A stretch of 64,000 bases of DNA from Mytilus edulis (lineage: Eukaryota; Mollusca; Bivalvia; Mytilida; Mytilidae). Below the pieces are notes generated by a model. It was not told the origin of the DNA, did no database searches, and saw only the letters and a program-made list of their open reading frames with translations. The DNA lies in the NCBI RefSeq assembly GCF_963676685.1, contig NC_092354.1, forward strand, positions 18,296,746-18,360,745, written 5' to 3'. Below are positions 56,001 to 64,000 of the stretch, in pieces. A program made the translations under genes and the position numbers. Numbering within the stretch: the first letter of the stretch is position 1; each line of letters opens with the position of its first letter.

Positions 56001-58045
56001 AGTCCTGTCTGAGCCACTATAGAAATTTACTATTTATACATTGTGTCTTGGATGGACAGTTGTATAATTGACACTAATGTCACATCTTTTTATATATTTT
56101 ATGTGGAAATATTGTTTTGCAATTCTTCTTTTAGATCCACTGTCTTCCATATATTCATAGTTATCAAAATCCGTAACGCGTTATTTCAAAGTATGCACCA
56201 CATGTTTAATGTTATTTCAAATAGACAGAAAAAAAATGTTACAGTCATTCCTTATAATTTAATTATCAATTCAATTTTAAATCGGAGGAAATCATAAAAA
56301 AACCTTGACGACAACACGGTCAATTGACAAAATTTTGTCTATGAGCTGATAAACAAAACACCGTCAGACAATCAGAAGACAAGCTTAATTCCAAATTGAA
56401 TTATTTTGGGTAAATGGGTATTTATTATTGACACTTAACGTATATGAATACCTTTTTGTTAAACTATATCATGGATATGATATAGATTCCGCACCAATCG
56501 TATATCAGTGTTTAAACAATTGATAGTGTAGCTTTTGCAGTAAAGCAATATATTTGTAATAATTCAATTTCTAGTTCTCTATCGATCTAAAAAAAAATCC
56601 AAACAAACATACTTCCCAGTTGAACTGTAAAGAAATTTACATTTTTTTTCATATTTTGTATTTGTTATGATAATATTATAATGACAATATCTGCGTTTGC
56701 CTTTTTTAATTAGATACATTATTTCAACGCGTCAGTGATAAAAAATGCCAATTGAAGACAGAGAGGTATGTTAATATTACTAAACCTACTGGAATTAATT
56801 AGTACATTTATTTCAAGTCTGTCAGGTTACCCTTGTTTGTTCTTTGGGTTACAACGGTATTTTAGCACACAAAGTTATGATATTGAATATATTCATTGTA
56901 TATGTTAAAATAGGGGTTTAGAGCTACTTGTGCTATTATGTTATTGTATTTCAATTTGTTTTGTGTCAATATAGGCAAATTATAAAAACTTAAAAGACTA
57001 CATGAATTTAGAGAACGAAAAAAGGAAGTATGGTATGACTAGAACCTAGAAACACTAAATCCCCAAAACCAAAGGATAACTACCGTCATGTATTCAGCAT
57101 TGAACGAGAACAACATTGCATACTCTCTATGATGTAAAAGGTTCCATGAAAATCAAATATGAATTAGTTCAACGACTTGGACTTGATATGATTAACACTT
57201 TAAAAAATATATAAATAACTGCTTAGAAACCAAATTCAACACATTTTTAATATATTTAAGTGGTGAAATAAGGAAAGTATGTTGCGCAGACTTCGAAGAA
57301 AAGGGGAATTATTGCAGAGGTAAGTTATAATTATCTGTTTGACATAATTGTAATATCTGTATATATCGGCACTGGCTTTCCAATAAACGGCTTCGATAGT
57401 TTTCTTGATGTAGGTAAACCCAAACAGGTGCTTCGGACGATAGAATTTATAAAGTTTGATTTTCACTTTTTTCTAGGGTAAAAGCAACATTTATTAACAG
57501 AGATAGGCAAAAAATATCAGTAAGAATGGGAGGAGCAATAACTTAAATCGAACGCACAAAGGAACATTTTGAAAGCTTTGGAGCGTTATTGATTTGCTAA
57601 TTTATCTAAATTATGTTAACGTAAGGGTCAGTGGAAAATTCTTAGAACTGTCTTTTTTAAAATATATAAATATCAAATTTTCAAACAAAGTTGATCACTT
57701 CTTCACCTACAAAATCGTCTTTTAATTGCTTCGTAACGTAAAACATATGTTACAACAGACAAACATTTAACATTGATTGAAAACGAAATGACATAGACCA
57801 CTTAATGTTCCTGTAATGTATGCTAAGCCTAATTTACCATTACAAAACAATGCTTCAAATTACTATATGTGTACCTATAAAAACTACCTAGTATTACAAA
57901 ATACCATTATTAAAATTTTACTTAACATTTTTACAGCTTGTTTAAAAGGATTTACATCGGATATGGGACAGAACTGCAGGCCTTGTTGGAATAATTCATA
58001 TGGTGAAAAGTGTGATTTCGTCTGTTCTTGTACGAATAATGAAAT
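52917..58045 (+). CDS. Third CEGF-like receptor paralogue, 5' seven exons
   Basis: Exons are 52917-53002 (signal), 53649-53707 (A), 54957-55065 (B), 55460-55512 (C), 56714-56765 (D), 57261-57319 (A) and 57937-58045 (B). Every phase matches receptor 1 exon for exon. The signal peptide is MMNKAISFTFLCMFIPFSRC. The B exons encode GYTSDMGQNCKPC and GFTSDMGQNCRPC with YGE(R/K)C. The next expected C exon, stalk and transmembrane exon are not in the window; the BEL/Pao element occupies the following intron. If splicing across the insertion still works, the protein should be a membrane receptor like receptor 1. The gene may equally be broken by it. Confidence 0.8.
53003..53648 (+). other. Intron 1 of receptor 3
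   Basis: Contains an R2 repeat copy at 53485-53600. Otherwise nothing recognised. Confidence 0.55.
53485..53600 (+). repeat. Dispersed mussel repeat R2
   Basis: Starts ACCAGGATTGAAAGTGTG and contains 'atctacaaaagactcatcag', the R2 core. Confidence 0.8.
53649..53707 (+). CDS. Receptor 3 exon 2 (A exon)
   Basis: A 59-nt exon between CATTCAG and GTAAGT. It encodes RNETKDVCCADYEKKENDCI. It carries an N-glycosylation sequon (NET) absent from receptor 1. Confidence 0.87.
53708..54956 (+). other. Intron 2 of receptor 3, mostly R5 repeat
   Basis: 53757-54240 is R5-type repeat sequence. Three short blocks at about 54415-54515 repeat a 'tgacgtca' then 'catttgaat'-like segment. No exon. Confidence 0.6.
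53757..54240. repeat. Dispersed mussel repeat R5, long copy
   Basis: Shares 'cacacacagaaacgaactat' and 'gtgggttgaacctggttttg' with 48410-48690, and 'aaagttgtgcc' with 'ggccagggttttctg' with 50754-50960. It links the two partial copies into one longer family. Confidence 0.8.
54957..55065 (+). CDS. Receptor 3 exon 3 (B exon, EGF-like)
   Basis: A 109-nt exon between TTTTAACAG and GTATGT. It encodes VCSKGYTSDMGQNCKPC then SKNYYGERC and ACVCSG. Confidence 0.9.
55066..55459 (+). other. Intron 3 of receptor 3
   Basis: AT-rich intron with a short GC-rich palindrome (GGCTCGCGAGAGCC at 55322). Nothing coding on the plus strand. Confidence 0.5.
55460..55512 (+). CDS. Receptor 3 exon 4 (C exon)
   Basis: A 53-nt exon between TGATTGCAG and GTAAGT. 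It encodes ICDNVEGCVQFSSTTDSS. It is 15 nt (five codons) shorter than the C exons of receptor 1, in the Thr-rich end. Confidence 0.87.
55513..56713 (+). other. Intron 4 of receptor 3
   Basis: The R1 repeat copy at 55668-56092 fills over a third. Nothing else recognised. Confidence 0.55.
55668..56092 (+). repeat. Dispersed mussel repeat R1, long copy
   Basis: Aligns with 23926-24262 from TTATTCTTTCAGTGTACG onward. Ends at a diverged 'cagttgtataattgacacta' and ATCTTTTTATAT. Confidence 0.8.
56714..56765 (+). CDS. Receptor 3 exon 5 (D exon)
   Basis: A 52-nt exon between TTTAATTAG and GTATGT. It encodes TLFQRVSDKKCQLKTE. Same phases and same CQxKTER end as receptor 1 exon 5, but two codons longer. 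Confidence 0.82.
56766..57260 (+). other. Intron 5 of receptor 3
   Basis: AT-rich, no feature recognised. Confidence 0.5.
57261..57319 (+). CDS. Receptor 3 exon 6 (second A exon)
   Basis: A 59-nt exon between ATATTTAAG and GTAAGT. It encodes SGEIRKVCCADFEEKGNYCR. The unusual TTTAAG acceptor is shared with receptor 1 exon 6, a sign of common origin of the second modules. Confidence 0.87.
57320..57936 (+). other. Intron 6 of receptor 3
   Basis: AT-rich, no feature recognised. Confidence 0.5.
57937..58045 (+). CDS. Receptor 3 exon 7 (second B exon, EGF-like)
   Basis: A 109-nt exon between TTTTTACAG and GTATGC. It encodes ACLKGFTSDMGQNCRPC then WNNSYGEKC and VCSCT. It is the last exon before the retrotransposon. 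Confidence 0.88.
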
Positions 58046-58169
58046 GTATGCTACACGCTTGACAAATATCATAAGTATTGTCTTATTAATTGTACACATA
58101 TAAGTAGGAAAATACAAAACAAGAAACATATATCAGATAGCGACTATCATGAGGGTTATTCACTTTTGT
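58046..58169. other. Intron remnant between receptor 3 exon 7 and the retrotransposon
   Basis: Too short and AT-rich to hold another exon. The boundary with the LTR is not fixed. Confidence 0.4.
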
Positions 58170-58337
58170 TGTGGAAGAAAATAACGTCTTGCTAGTTCAG
58201 ATGCTTTATGATCGTAAGATGCAATATATATATACGTAACAATAACGTTACGTTACATTAACAATAGTGTGCGCGAAAGTATGGGAAACAATTACATTAC
58301 AAAACGTTCTAATGTCTCTTGGCCTATATTCACGACA
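58170..58337 (-). repeat. Probable 3' LTR
   Basis: On the minus strand, TGTCGTGAATATAGGCC starts at 58337 right after a GAGGCCCCCC run (plus 58341-58350), which looks like a polypurine tract next to an LTR starting TGT. The far end is uncertain because the partner LTR is outside the window; it must lie above 58045, where the receptor exon ends. Confidence 0.45.
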
Positions 58338-58486
58338 TTCGGGGGGCCTCAAAATGCATAAGAAATAAAATTATTTTAAAATGATAAATAATCAAAACTA
58401 TTAAAGTTCTTTAAATTGATCACATTGAAAGTTTTTTGTAATTTCACTTTACGTTAACTGTCCTTCACAAAATCCTATAACAGTTA

Positions 58487-58858
58487 CTATAGTTCTAATG
58501 GATATAACTTCACAATTGGTCGTGTGGTAACTAGTCCTCTAGAAGTCCGTACTTTTGCTGCTCGAATAAGTCCATCTCCTCCTTTGATGACGTCTTCTAT
58601 TGTTCCTAATCTCCATAAAAGTCGTGGCGATTCACTTCCTAGTTGAACTACATCACCGATGTTAACTTGTCCAGTATGTTTTCCAGAGGCTCGATGATAT
58701 TCACGTAATCCGGTTAGATATTCATTAGACCAGCGTTTTGCGAAATGGTCTAATAAGAGTCCTTTTCTCTCAAATAGTTTGTTTGCTGTGATCGTATCAA
58801 GTTCTTGAATATTCGCGTTGTGTTTGTCGTTGTGCATCTCTGTGGTCGTAATAATCAA
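58487..58858 (-). pseudogene. Duplicated C-terminal part of pol, second copy
   Basis: Encodes the last part of the polyprotein (chromo-like/DUF5641-type region after integrase), ending in KLYPLEL and a stop. Its first 98 codons repeat the end of the main pol frame. Since this copy carries the natural C-terminus, it is the original end. It is out of frame with the main pol frame, and stops lie between them. Confidence 0.85.
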
Positions 58859-59167
58859 TTCATTTATTTCTCAAGAATAAGTCCATCTCCTCCTTTGATG
58901 ACGTCTTCTATTGTTCCTAATCTCCATAAAAGTCGTGGCGATTCACTTCCTAGTTGAACTACATCACCGATGTTAACTTGTCCAGTATGTTTTCCAGAGG
59001 CTCGATGATATTCACGTAATCCGGTTAGATATTCATTAGACCAGCGTTTTGCGAAATGGTCTAATAAGAGTCCTTTTCTCTCAAATAGTTTGTTTGCTGT
59101 GATCGTATCAAGTTCTTGAATATTCGCGTTGTGTTTGTCGTTGTGCATCTCTGTGGTCGTAATAATC
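58564..59167. repeat. 293-bp tandem duplication in pol
   Basis: 58564-58856 and 58875-59167 are identical as far as I can compare, at offset 311, separated by 18 bp. The offset is not a multiple of three, so the reading frame is lost. Identity of the copies says it happened recently. Confidence 0.95.
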
Positions 59168-62100
59168 CTCCCGTGTAAAAGATGAGATGGCGTCAAGGGT
59201 TCGGGATCTCTTATATCTGAAGATATATATGTAAGTGGGCGATTGTTTATAATAGTTTCAATCTCAGTGAGTATTGTTGTCAAAGATTGTTCGCTGACGA
59301 GTGCTTTACCAAATACTTTCTTTAATGTCATTTTCGTTAAGCCAATTAGACGTTCCCACCATCCGCCATAGCACGGCGCTCCTTTCGGAATGAATTTCCA
59401 GTTGATATGTAAATTCAGCTGACTTTGAAGTGCATTTGATGCGGCTACAAATGTAGGTGCGTTATCAGAATAAATAGTTTGCGGTATTCCTTTTCGACTG
59501 ATAAAACGTCTAAATGCTAGGATAAAAGTGTTCAATGACAAATCAGGTACAAGTTCCAAATGTATAGCTCGTATACATGCACATGTGAATAAACATATAT
59601 ATACCTTTCGCGGTTGTGTTGATGTATCCTTGATGTGTAGAGGTCCGGCAAAATCTATCCCAGTTGTGCAAAATGGTATGGTGTCTTTTACTCGATCCTT
59701 TGGTTGTGGTGGTGGTTCCGGGCTGTTATACGGTTTACCAATTATTTTTTGGCACTGTATGCATTTACGTAAGACACTTTTCACACATTGTCGAATTGCT
59801 GGTATCCAGTAAGATTGCCTTATATGTGTTATTGTCTGACCGACTCCTGTATGTAGATTTCTTAGATGTGCGTCCATAATGACAAAATCTGTAAGTTTGT
59901 GGTTCTTTGGTAGTAAAATAGGAAACTTCGCGTTTTCTTCTATAGATGAATTTTGTATTCTGCCTTTACATCGTATGATTCCATTTTCATCCAAATATAA
60001 ACGTAACTGTTGTACAAGCGGTAGTGATTTAACTTTCGGGTTTAACGAAATATGTTCTAGCTCTTTCACGAACCTGTCTTGCTGTGTATCTTTGATCCAT
60101 AAATTCATAGCTAATGAAATTTCCTCTTCTGTTAGACTTGTTCTTAGGTTCCTGTCACCTTGTGAACTCCGTAGTCGATATGGACGTTTTTTCTGGCAGT
60201 TCTTAACGAATTTCAAGACGTATCCAGTTACAGTTAAAAGTCTATTTAGATCAGAATACCTGTTCATGTCTATGATTTGTGATATTCGCTGCGGATCACT
60301 TGGTACTTTATCGTCACTTCTGTGTGTCTTTGGTCCGGTGATATTAGATAGCTGAGTGCTTATTTCCACATGTCCTGTCCACGTAGGCCATTTACACTCG
60401 TCCGTTAACCACTGGGGTCCATTCATCCATAATGTCGAATCTTCAAATTGCGATGCAGTCAATCCACGTGTTTGTAAGTCAGCTGGGTTCATTTCTGTGG
60501 GTACATATTTCCATTCATGAGTTTCACTTAGTTCTTTAATTTCACTAACACGATTTTTTACAAACTTGTTTAACGATTTCGATGAGGTCAGCCAGTGTAG
60601 AACTATTTGGCTATCGCTCCAAAATACTGCTCTTTTAACTCCTAAGTTTTCGATTACATCTTTTGAGAGTCGTGCTCCGATCACTGCAGCCATTAATTCT
60701 AATTTTGGTAGAGTTATCAATTTTAACGGTGCAACACGGTTCTTCGCGATAACAAGTGTCGACTCTGTGCCTTTACTCAAGTAAACTGAAGCTCCGTATG
60801 CTTTCTGACTTGCATCAACAAAAATGTGTAGAGTAGTGTCGCTTGTTTCCTCGTCATGGTTTGCAAAATAGTATCTCTGTATTTTAAGTTTCGTAGTTAT
60901 CTGTAAGATGTCATTCTTCACATCGGTCCATTCGTTTTCAATTTCTTTTGGTAGTGTCTCGTCCCATGCATATCCTTTTTTCCAAAGTTTTTGAATAAGT
61001 GTTTTTGCTCTAATTGTTATCGGTCCGAGTAGTCCTAACGGGTCATATATAGCGGAAGACTGTCTCAAAAGTTCCCGTTTTGTCAACTGTGTGTCCATCT
61101 TTAATTGTTTTGTTTCGGCAAAGCTGATTGTATCTGATTCTGCATCCCAACGCATTCCCAATATTTTTGTGTCCTTGTCTGAATCCAATACTTTTTCCGA
61201 TAGGGCCAAATCTCTGAGTTTGTCGCTGTTGGACATCCATGACCGTAAATTGAAGCCTCCCTGTTTTAGCAGTTCTCTGGATTCATTGAAGTATTTAATT
61301 GTGGCTTCTTCCGAGTTAATGCTAGATAGTACATTGTCAACATATAGATCTTCTTGTAGAATTGTTGCTACTTTGCTCTTATTCATGGATAAATGTTTCA
61401 GTAATGTTGCGTTTAAAATAAACGGCGAACACGTTGCTCCAAAAAGAACAACTTTGAATCTGTACATAATCAATTCACTTGTTGGGTCAGTTGGATCAGA
61501 CAACCAAAAGAAACGTGTGGCGTCTCGGTCATCATTGTCAAGTCTTACTTGTAAAAATGCTTTTTCTATGTCTGTTGTGATGCCATATTTTCCTAATCTA
61601 AATCTTGTAAGAATGCTTGTCAATTTATTTAAAATAGGTGGTGCTGAAGATAGGCAGTCATTAAGGCTGGGTAAATCTGGATTTCCATGGCAACTGCAGT
61701 CATATACAATCCTAATAGGGGTCGTGTTTGAATCTTTCTTAACGGGATGGTGTGGTATGTAGTGGATTCTTCCATGCTCGCGATCTATTTCTGTTATGGG
61801 TACCTTTTCTATGAAGTCTTTCATCTCTTGTTCTTTGATAATCTTGTCGTATAGATTTAACATATCCGGATCTTTAGCCAACCTATCTATAACATTCTGG
61901 GTCCTCCTTCTTGCTATATATTCATTAGTGGGTAACTCGGGATGATCTTGTTTCCATGGTAGTTTAGCGACATATTTATTTTCCTTAAATGTTATGCTAG
62001 AGTTTTGGTACTCAAGCATTAGGTTTTGTACATTTTTTGTGTTTTCATCAGAATCCGCCTCTAATCCGCTCGACTCAATTTCCCAAAATTTCTGTAAATC

Positions 62101-62823
62101 GCACTCCTCGGGTTTGTGCGCAACTAAGACATTTATCATCGTAGAGTTCCATTGTTGAGTGTTGATATCTGTGTTCAGTGGTCCTGATAGCAAATAGCCT
62201 ATTTTAGATTTAACACCTGTTGGTCCGTCACCTCGAATAATTTCATCTTGTACTAAAGACCAGTAGTAGTCTGCTCCAACGAGAAGTGAAATGGAAAACA
62301 TTTCATCTTGCGTGACTGGGTGGGCAAGTTGTAATCCTCGTAAATAGGGCAAGCTGTTAATGTTTACCCGTTTTTTCATATGTATCGGTGCGGCAATTTT
62401 TGGAACAATAATTACTTCCATTGGAATTCTTTCTTTTCTTTCGGTCTCAATGGATAATGTTGCTTTCTCCAGGTTGCGTACATCACCTTCTTTCCCACCA
62501 AATGCAGAAATTTGCATGCTTACTATACCAGTTGGTTTGATATGGAGTTTCTCTACTAGTTCTTGAGAAATAAATGAATTATGGGCGCCTTCATCGAGTA
62601 GAATGTTAGTCATAACACTTTCATCATGGTACCATACGGGCGCTACGGCGGTTTTCAATAGAATTTCGGTATGTGCTGTAACTGCAGAATGCATAGCGGC
62701 GCTCTTTGTTTCTGTAGTACTTTGTAGCTCTTCGTTGACAGGTTTTGTTACGGCTTTATTTTCATTTGAAGTGGAGTTTTCATTTAGTAAATTATTACGG
62801 CAGATGCTACTGTGATGCTTCAT
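58864..62823 (-). pseudogene. pol: BEL/Pao pol: protease, RT, RNase H, integrase
   Basis: A 1319-codon open frame. Residues 1-15 hold the end of a zinc knuckle (KHHSSIC). A DEGAHNSF motif at 77-84 sits where the protease active site is expected (usual D-S/T-G). RT is at about 350-570, with DIEKAF at 418-423 and YVDN at 494-497 (usual YVDD). RNase H has FVDAS near 668, LPKLEL at 705-710 and WSDSQ at 735-739. Integrase has a Cys pair at 1021 and 1024 and a DDE core at D1057, D1120 and E1157 (GGWWERL). The frame is intact over all enzymes and ends in ILEK because of the tandem duplication. Confidence 0.93.
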
Positions 62824-62853
62824 ACTGCAATTTCGGCAACTGTATTTTGACTT

Positions 62854-63219
62854 TCATTCCGAAACCTTGTGATTACCGAAACAGTTAAAGCAAACTCGTT
62901 TTTCCTTTACGATTTGGGTGCGGGCGTTTATATCGGTGATCTTTGTACATTCATTTGGGTGATGCGGGTTTTGACAAAACAAACACGGCCTTTTAGTCTT
63001 AACGGAACTATTGTTGTTACTATCTTTAGACCCTGTTGACTTCCATCTTTTGTTTGTAGTTTCTGTCACGAACGATGCGGTGGGGATAATATCGGTTTCA
63101 ATAGGATTGGCGTTAGCGGCCTCTTGGATACAAATTTCTTTCTTTATTGCTTTGCGTAAACTTGAAATATCCCAATCATCATAATGTGGTCTCGAGTAAT
63201 GTTTTGTCTGACAAAACAT
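62854..63219 (-). pseudogene. gag/pol middle: zinc knuckle region
   Basis: This frame holds CLFCQNPHHPNEC and CFNCFGNHKVSE, then TGA. It is the same frame as the pol segment that follows (33 nt apart), so it is one reading frame interrupted by a single stop. The TGA stands exactly where the last Cys of the second knuckle belongs; TGT or TGC to TGA is a one-base change. Confidence 0.88.
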
Positions 63220-64000
63220 GGAAGTTTGTTGAGTATTAGTGGTATTAAAAGGCTTCCGTACGATTCCTGATATCGACCCATTCCTTCTAATTCACGTATA
63301 TTACTTTCTATTGTGTCACTGAACGATTTCAGTCCCCTAATTCCGGGCGTTGGTGCAGGCAAATTTAGCAAATTTTGCATGTATGCGTTTACTATTTTGT
63401 GTTGTTGGCCAAATCTCTCGTGTAGAATTTGTATTGCTTGATTATAGTTTGTATTAGTCATTTGCATTCCCGAAATACACTGGCTAGCTTCTCCATAAAG
63501 TTGCGATTTTAAATAATTAAATCGTTGCACGTCACTCAATGAAGGATTTTCATGAACGGAATTATTATAGGAATCCCAAAAGGCTGACCATTCCAATAGA
63601 TTTCCGCCGAAAGTTGGCAAGTTGAGTTTAGGCAATTTGTTATAATGACTTGACACTGTGGAGGTGGGCATGCTTGACTGGATTAGGCTTGTTTGCTCCG
63701 AGTTGAAAATTATCTGGTTAGAATGATCTTGCACGCTGGGGTTATTGCATATAAAATCTGATGCATTAGGGTTAAGAGCTGATTGATTTTTAGACTGACT
63801 AACACTTACTTCTTTTATGAACTTTTCAATTTTCGTTATTCCAATTTGAATCTCTAACTCGTATCTGTCAACTTCTTCAATTTCTTCGTCGAGGTCTTCT
63901 TCTTCTTCAATAGATTCTAGAATCTTCTCATTGAGGTCAGACAATGTCTTCTTCTTGGTTTTGATAAGCTCCATCATGGATCTGAGGTTAACAACATTTT
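63144..64000 (-). pseudogene. gag: BEL/Pao gag, partial and frameshifted
   Basis: Open from the window edge to 63144. It begins with an acidic coiled coil (EEEEDLDEEIEEVDRYELEI) and continues with the DUF1759-type gag domain (LPKLNLPTFGGNLLEWSAFW, then LKSQLYGEA and a conserved LxxLPxP segment). Near 63190 the family's sequence moves to another frame, so the end of this frame is out-of-frame residue. The ATG at 63977 is not necessarily the start, as the frame stays open to 64000. Confidence 0.9.

Larger units (their letters stand above)
58170..64000 (-). mobile_element. BEL/Pao LTR retrotransposon, 3' part, degenerate
   Basis: On the minus strand the order is gag (DUF1759-type), zinc knuckles, aspartic-protease-like region, reverse transcriptase, RNase H, integrase and a C-terminal domain. 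Protease before RT before integrase, with gag and pol in one long frame, is the BEL/Pao arrangement. Three lesions are seen: a frameshift in gag near 63190, an in-frame TGA at 62854-62856, and a 293-bp tandem duplication near the end of pol with premature stops. The copy itself cannot make a full polyprotein. The 5' LTR and gag start lie past 64000. Confidence 0.93.

Noticed and set aside
59528-62815. Plus-strand frames of 65-223 codons across the right end
   Set aside because: All are shadows of the minus-strand retrotransposon polyprotein.

Overview
This AT-rich window looks like nuclear DNA of a bivalve mollusc, most likely a mussel (Mytilus or a close relative). The evidence is short exons in long AT-rich introns with GT/AG borders, short cysteine-rich EGF-like receptor exons of a kind I associate with bivalve genomes, and many copies of dispersed repeats that I recognise from mussel DNA (for example the family ending in 'gagttgtctcattggcactcat'). 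There is no bacterial-style gene packing, and almost all open frames under about 120 codons are chance.

Layout. (1) 1549-7865, plus strand: a six-exon gene for a 516-residue protein of unknown function with two tandem Cys-rich repeats. (2) 7866-17453: intergenic DNA holding a decayed Tc1/mariner transposase (minus strand) and a 1.45-kb inverted-terminal-repeat element built of short GC-rich units. (3) 17454-36935, plus strand: a ten-exon gene for a 474-residue single-pass receptor (signal peptide, two CEGF-like extracellular modules, stalk, transmembrane helix, tyrosine-rich tail). All exon phases close and the total length divides by three. A CACTA-type DNA element lies in its last intron. 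(4) 41926-45710: a broken paralogue of that receptor, with a disrupted signal exon, a 16-nt deletion in the next exon and a last exon that is partly duplicated and stopped. (5) 52917-58045 and beyond: a third paralogue with seven exons visible. (6) 58170-64000, minus strand: a BEL/Pao retrotransposon inserted in an intron of the third paralogue, decayed by a frameshift, a stop and a 293-bp tandem duplication. Its gag start and 5' LTR lie past the window.

The main theme is a tandem family of short CEGF-like receptors made from a repeated exon cassette (59-nt, 109-nt, 53/68-nt and 46/52-nt exons) whose phases allow it to be copied as a unit. The family resembles the MEGF10/Draper/PEAR1 style of extracellular domain with YxxL/I motifs in the tail. 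A recognition or phagocytic role is inference. The intergenic and intronic DNA is dominated by transposon remnants and local duplications. All exon borders here come from reading splice signals, phase and paralogue comparison, not from transcripts.
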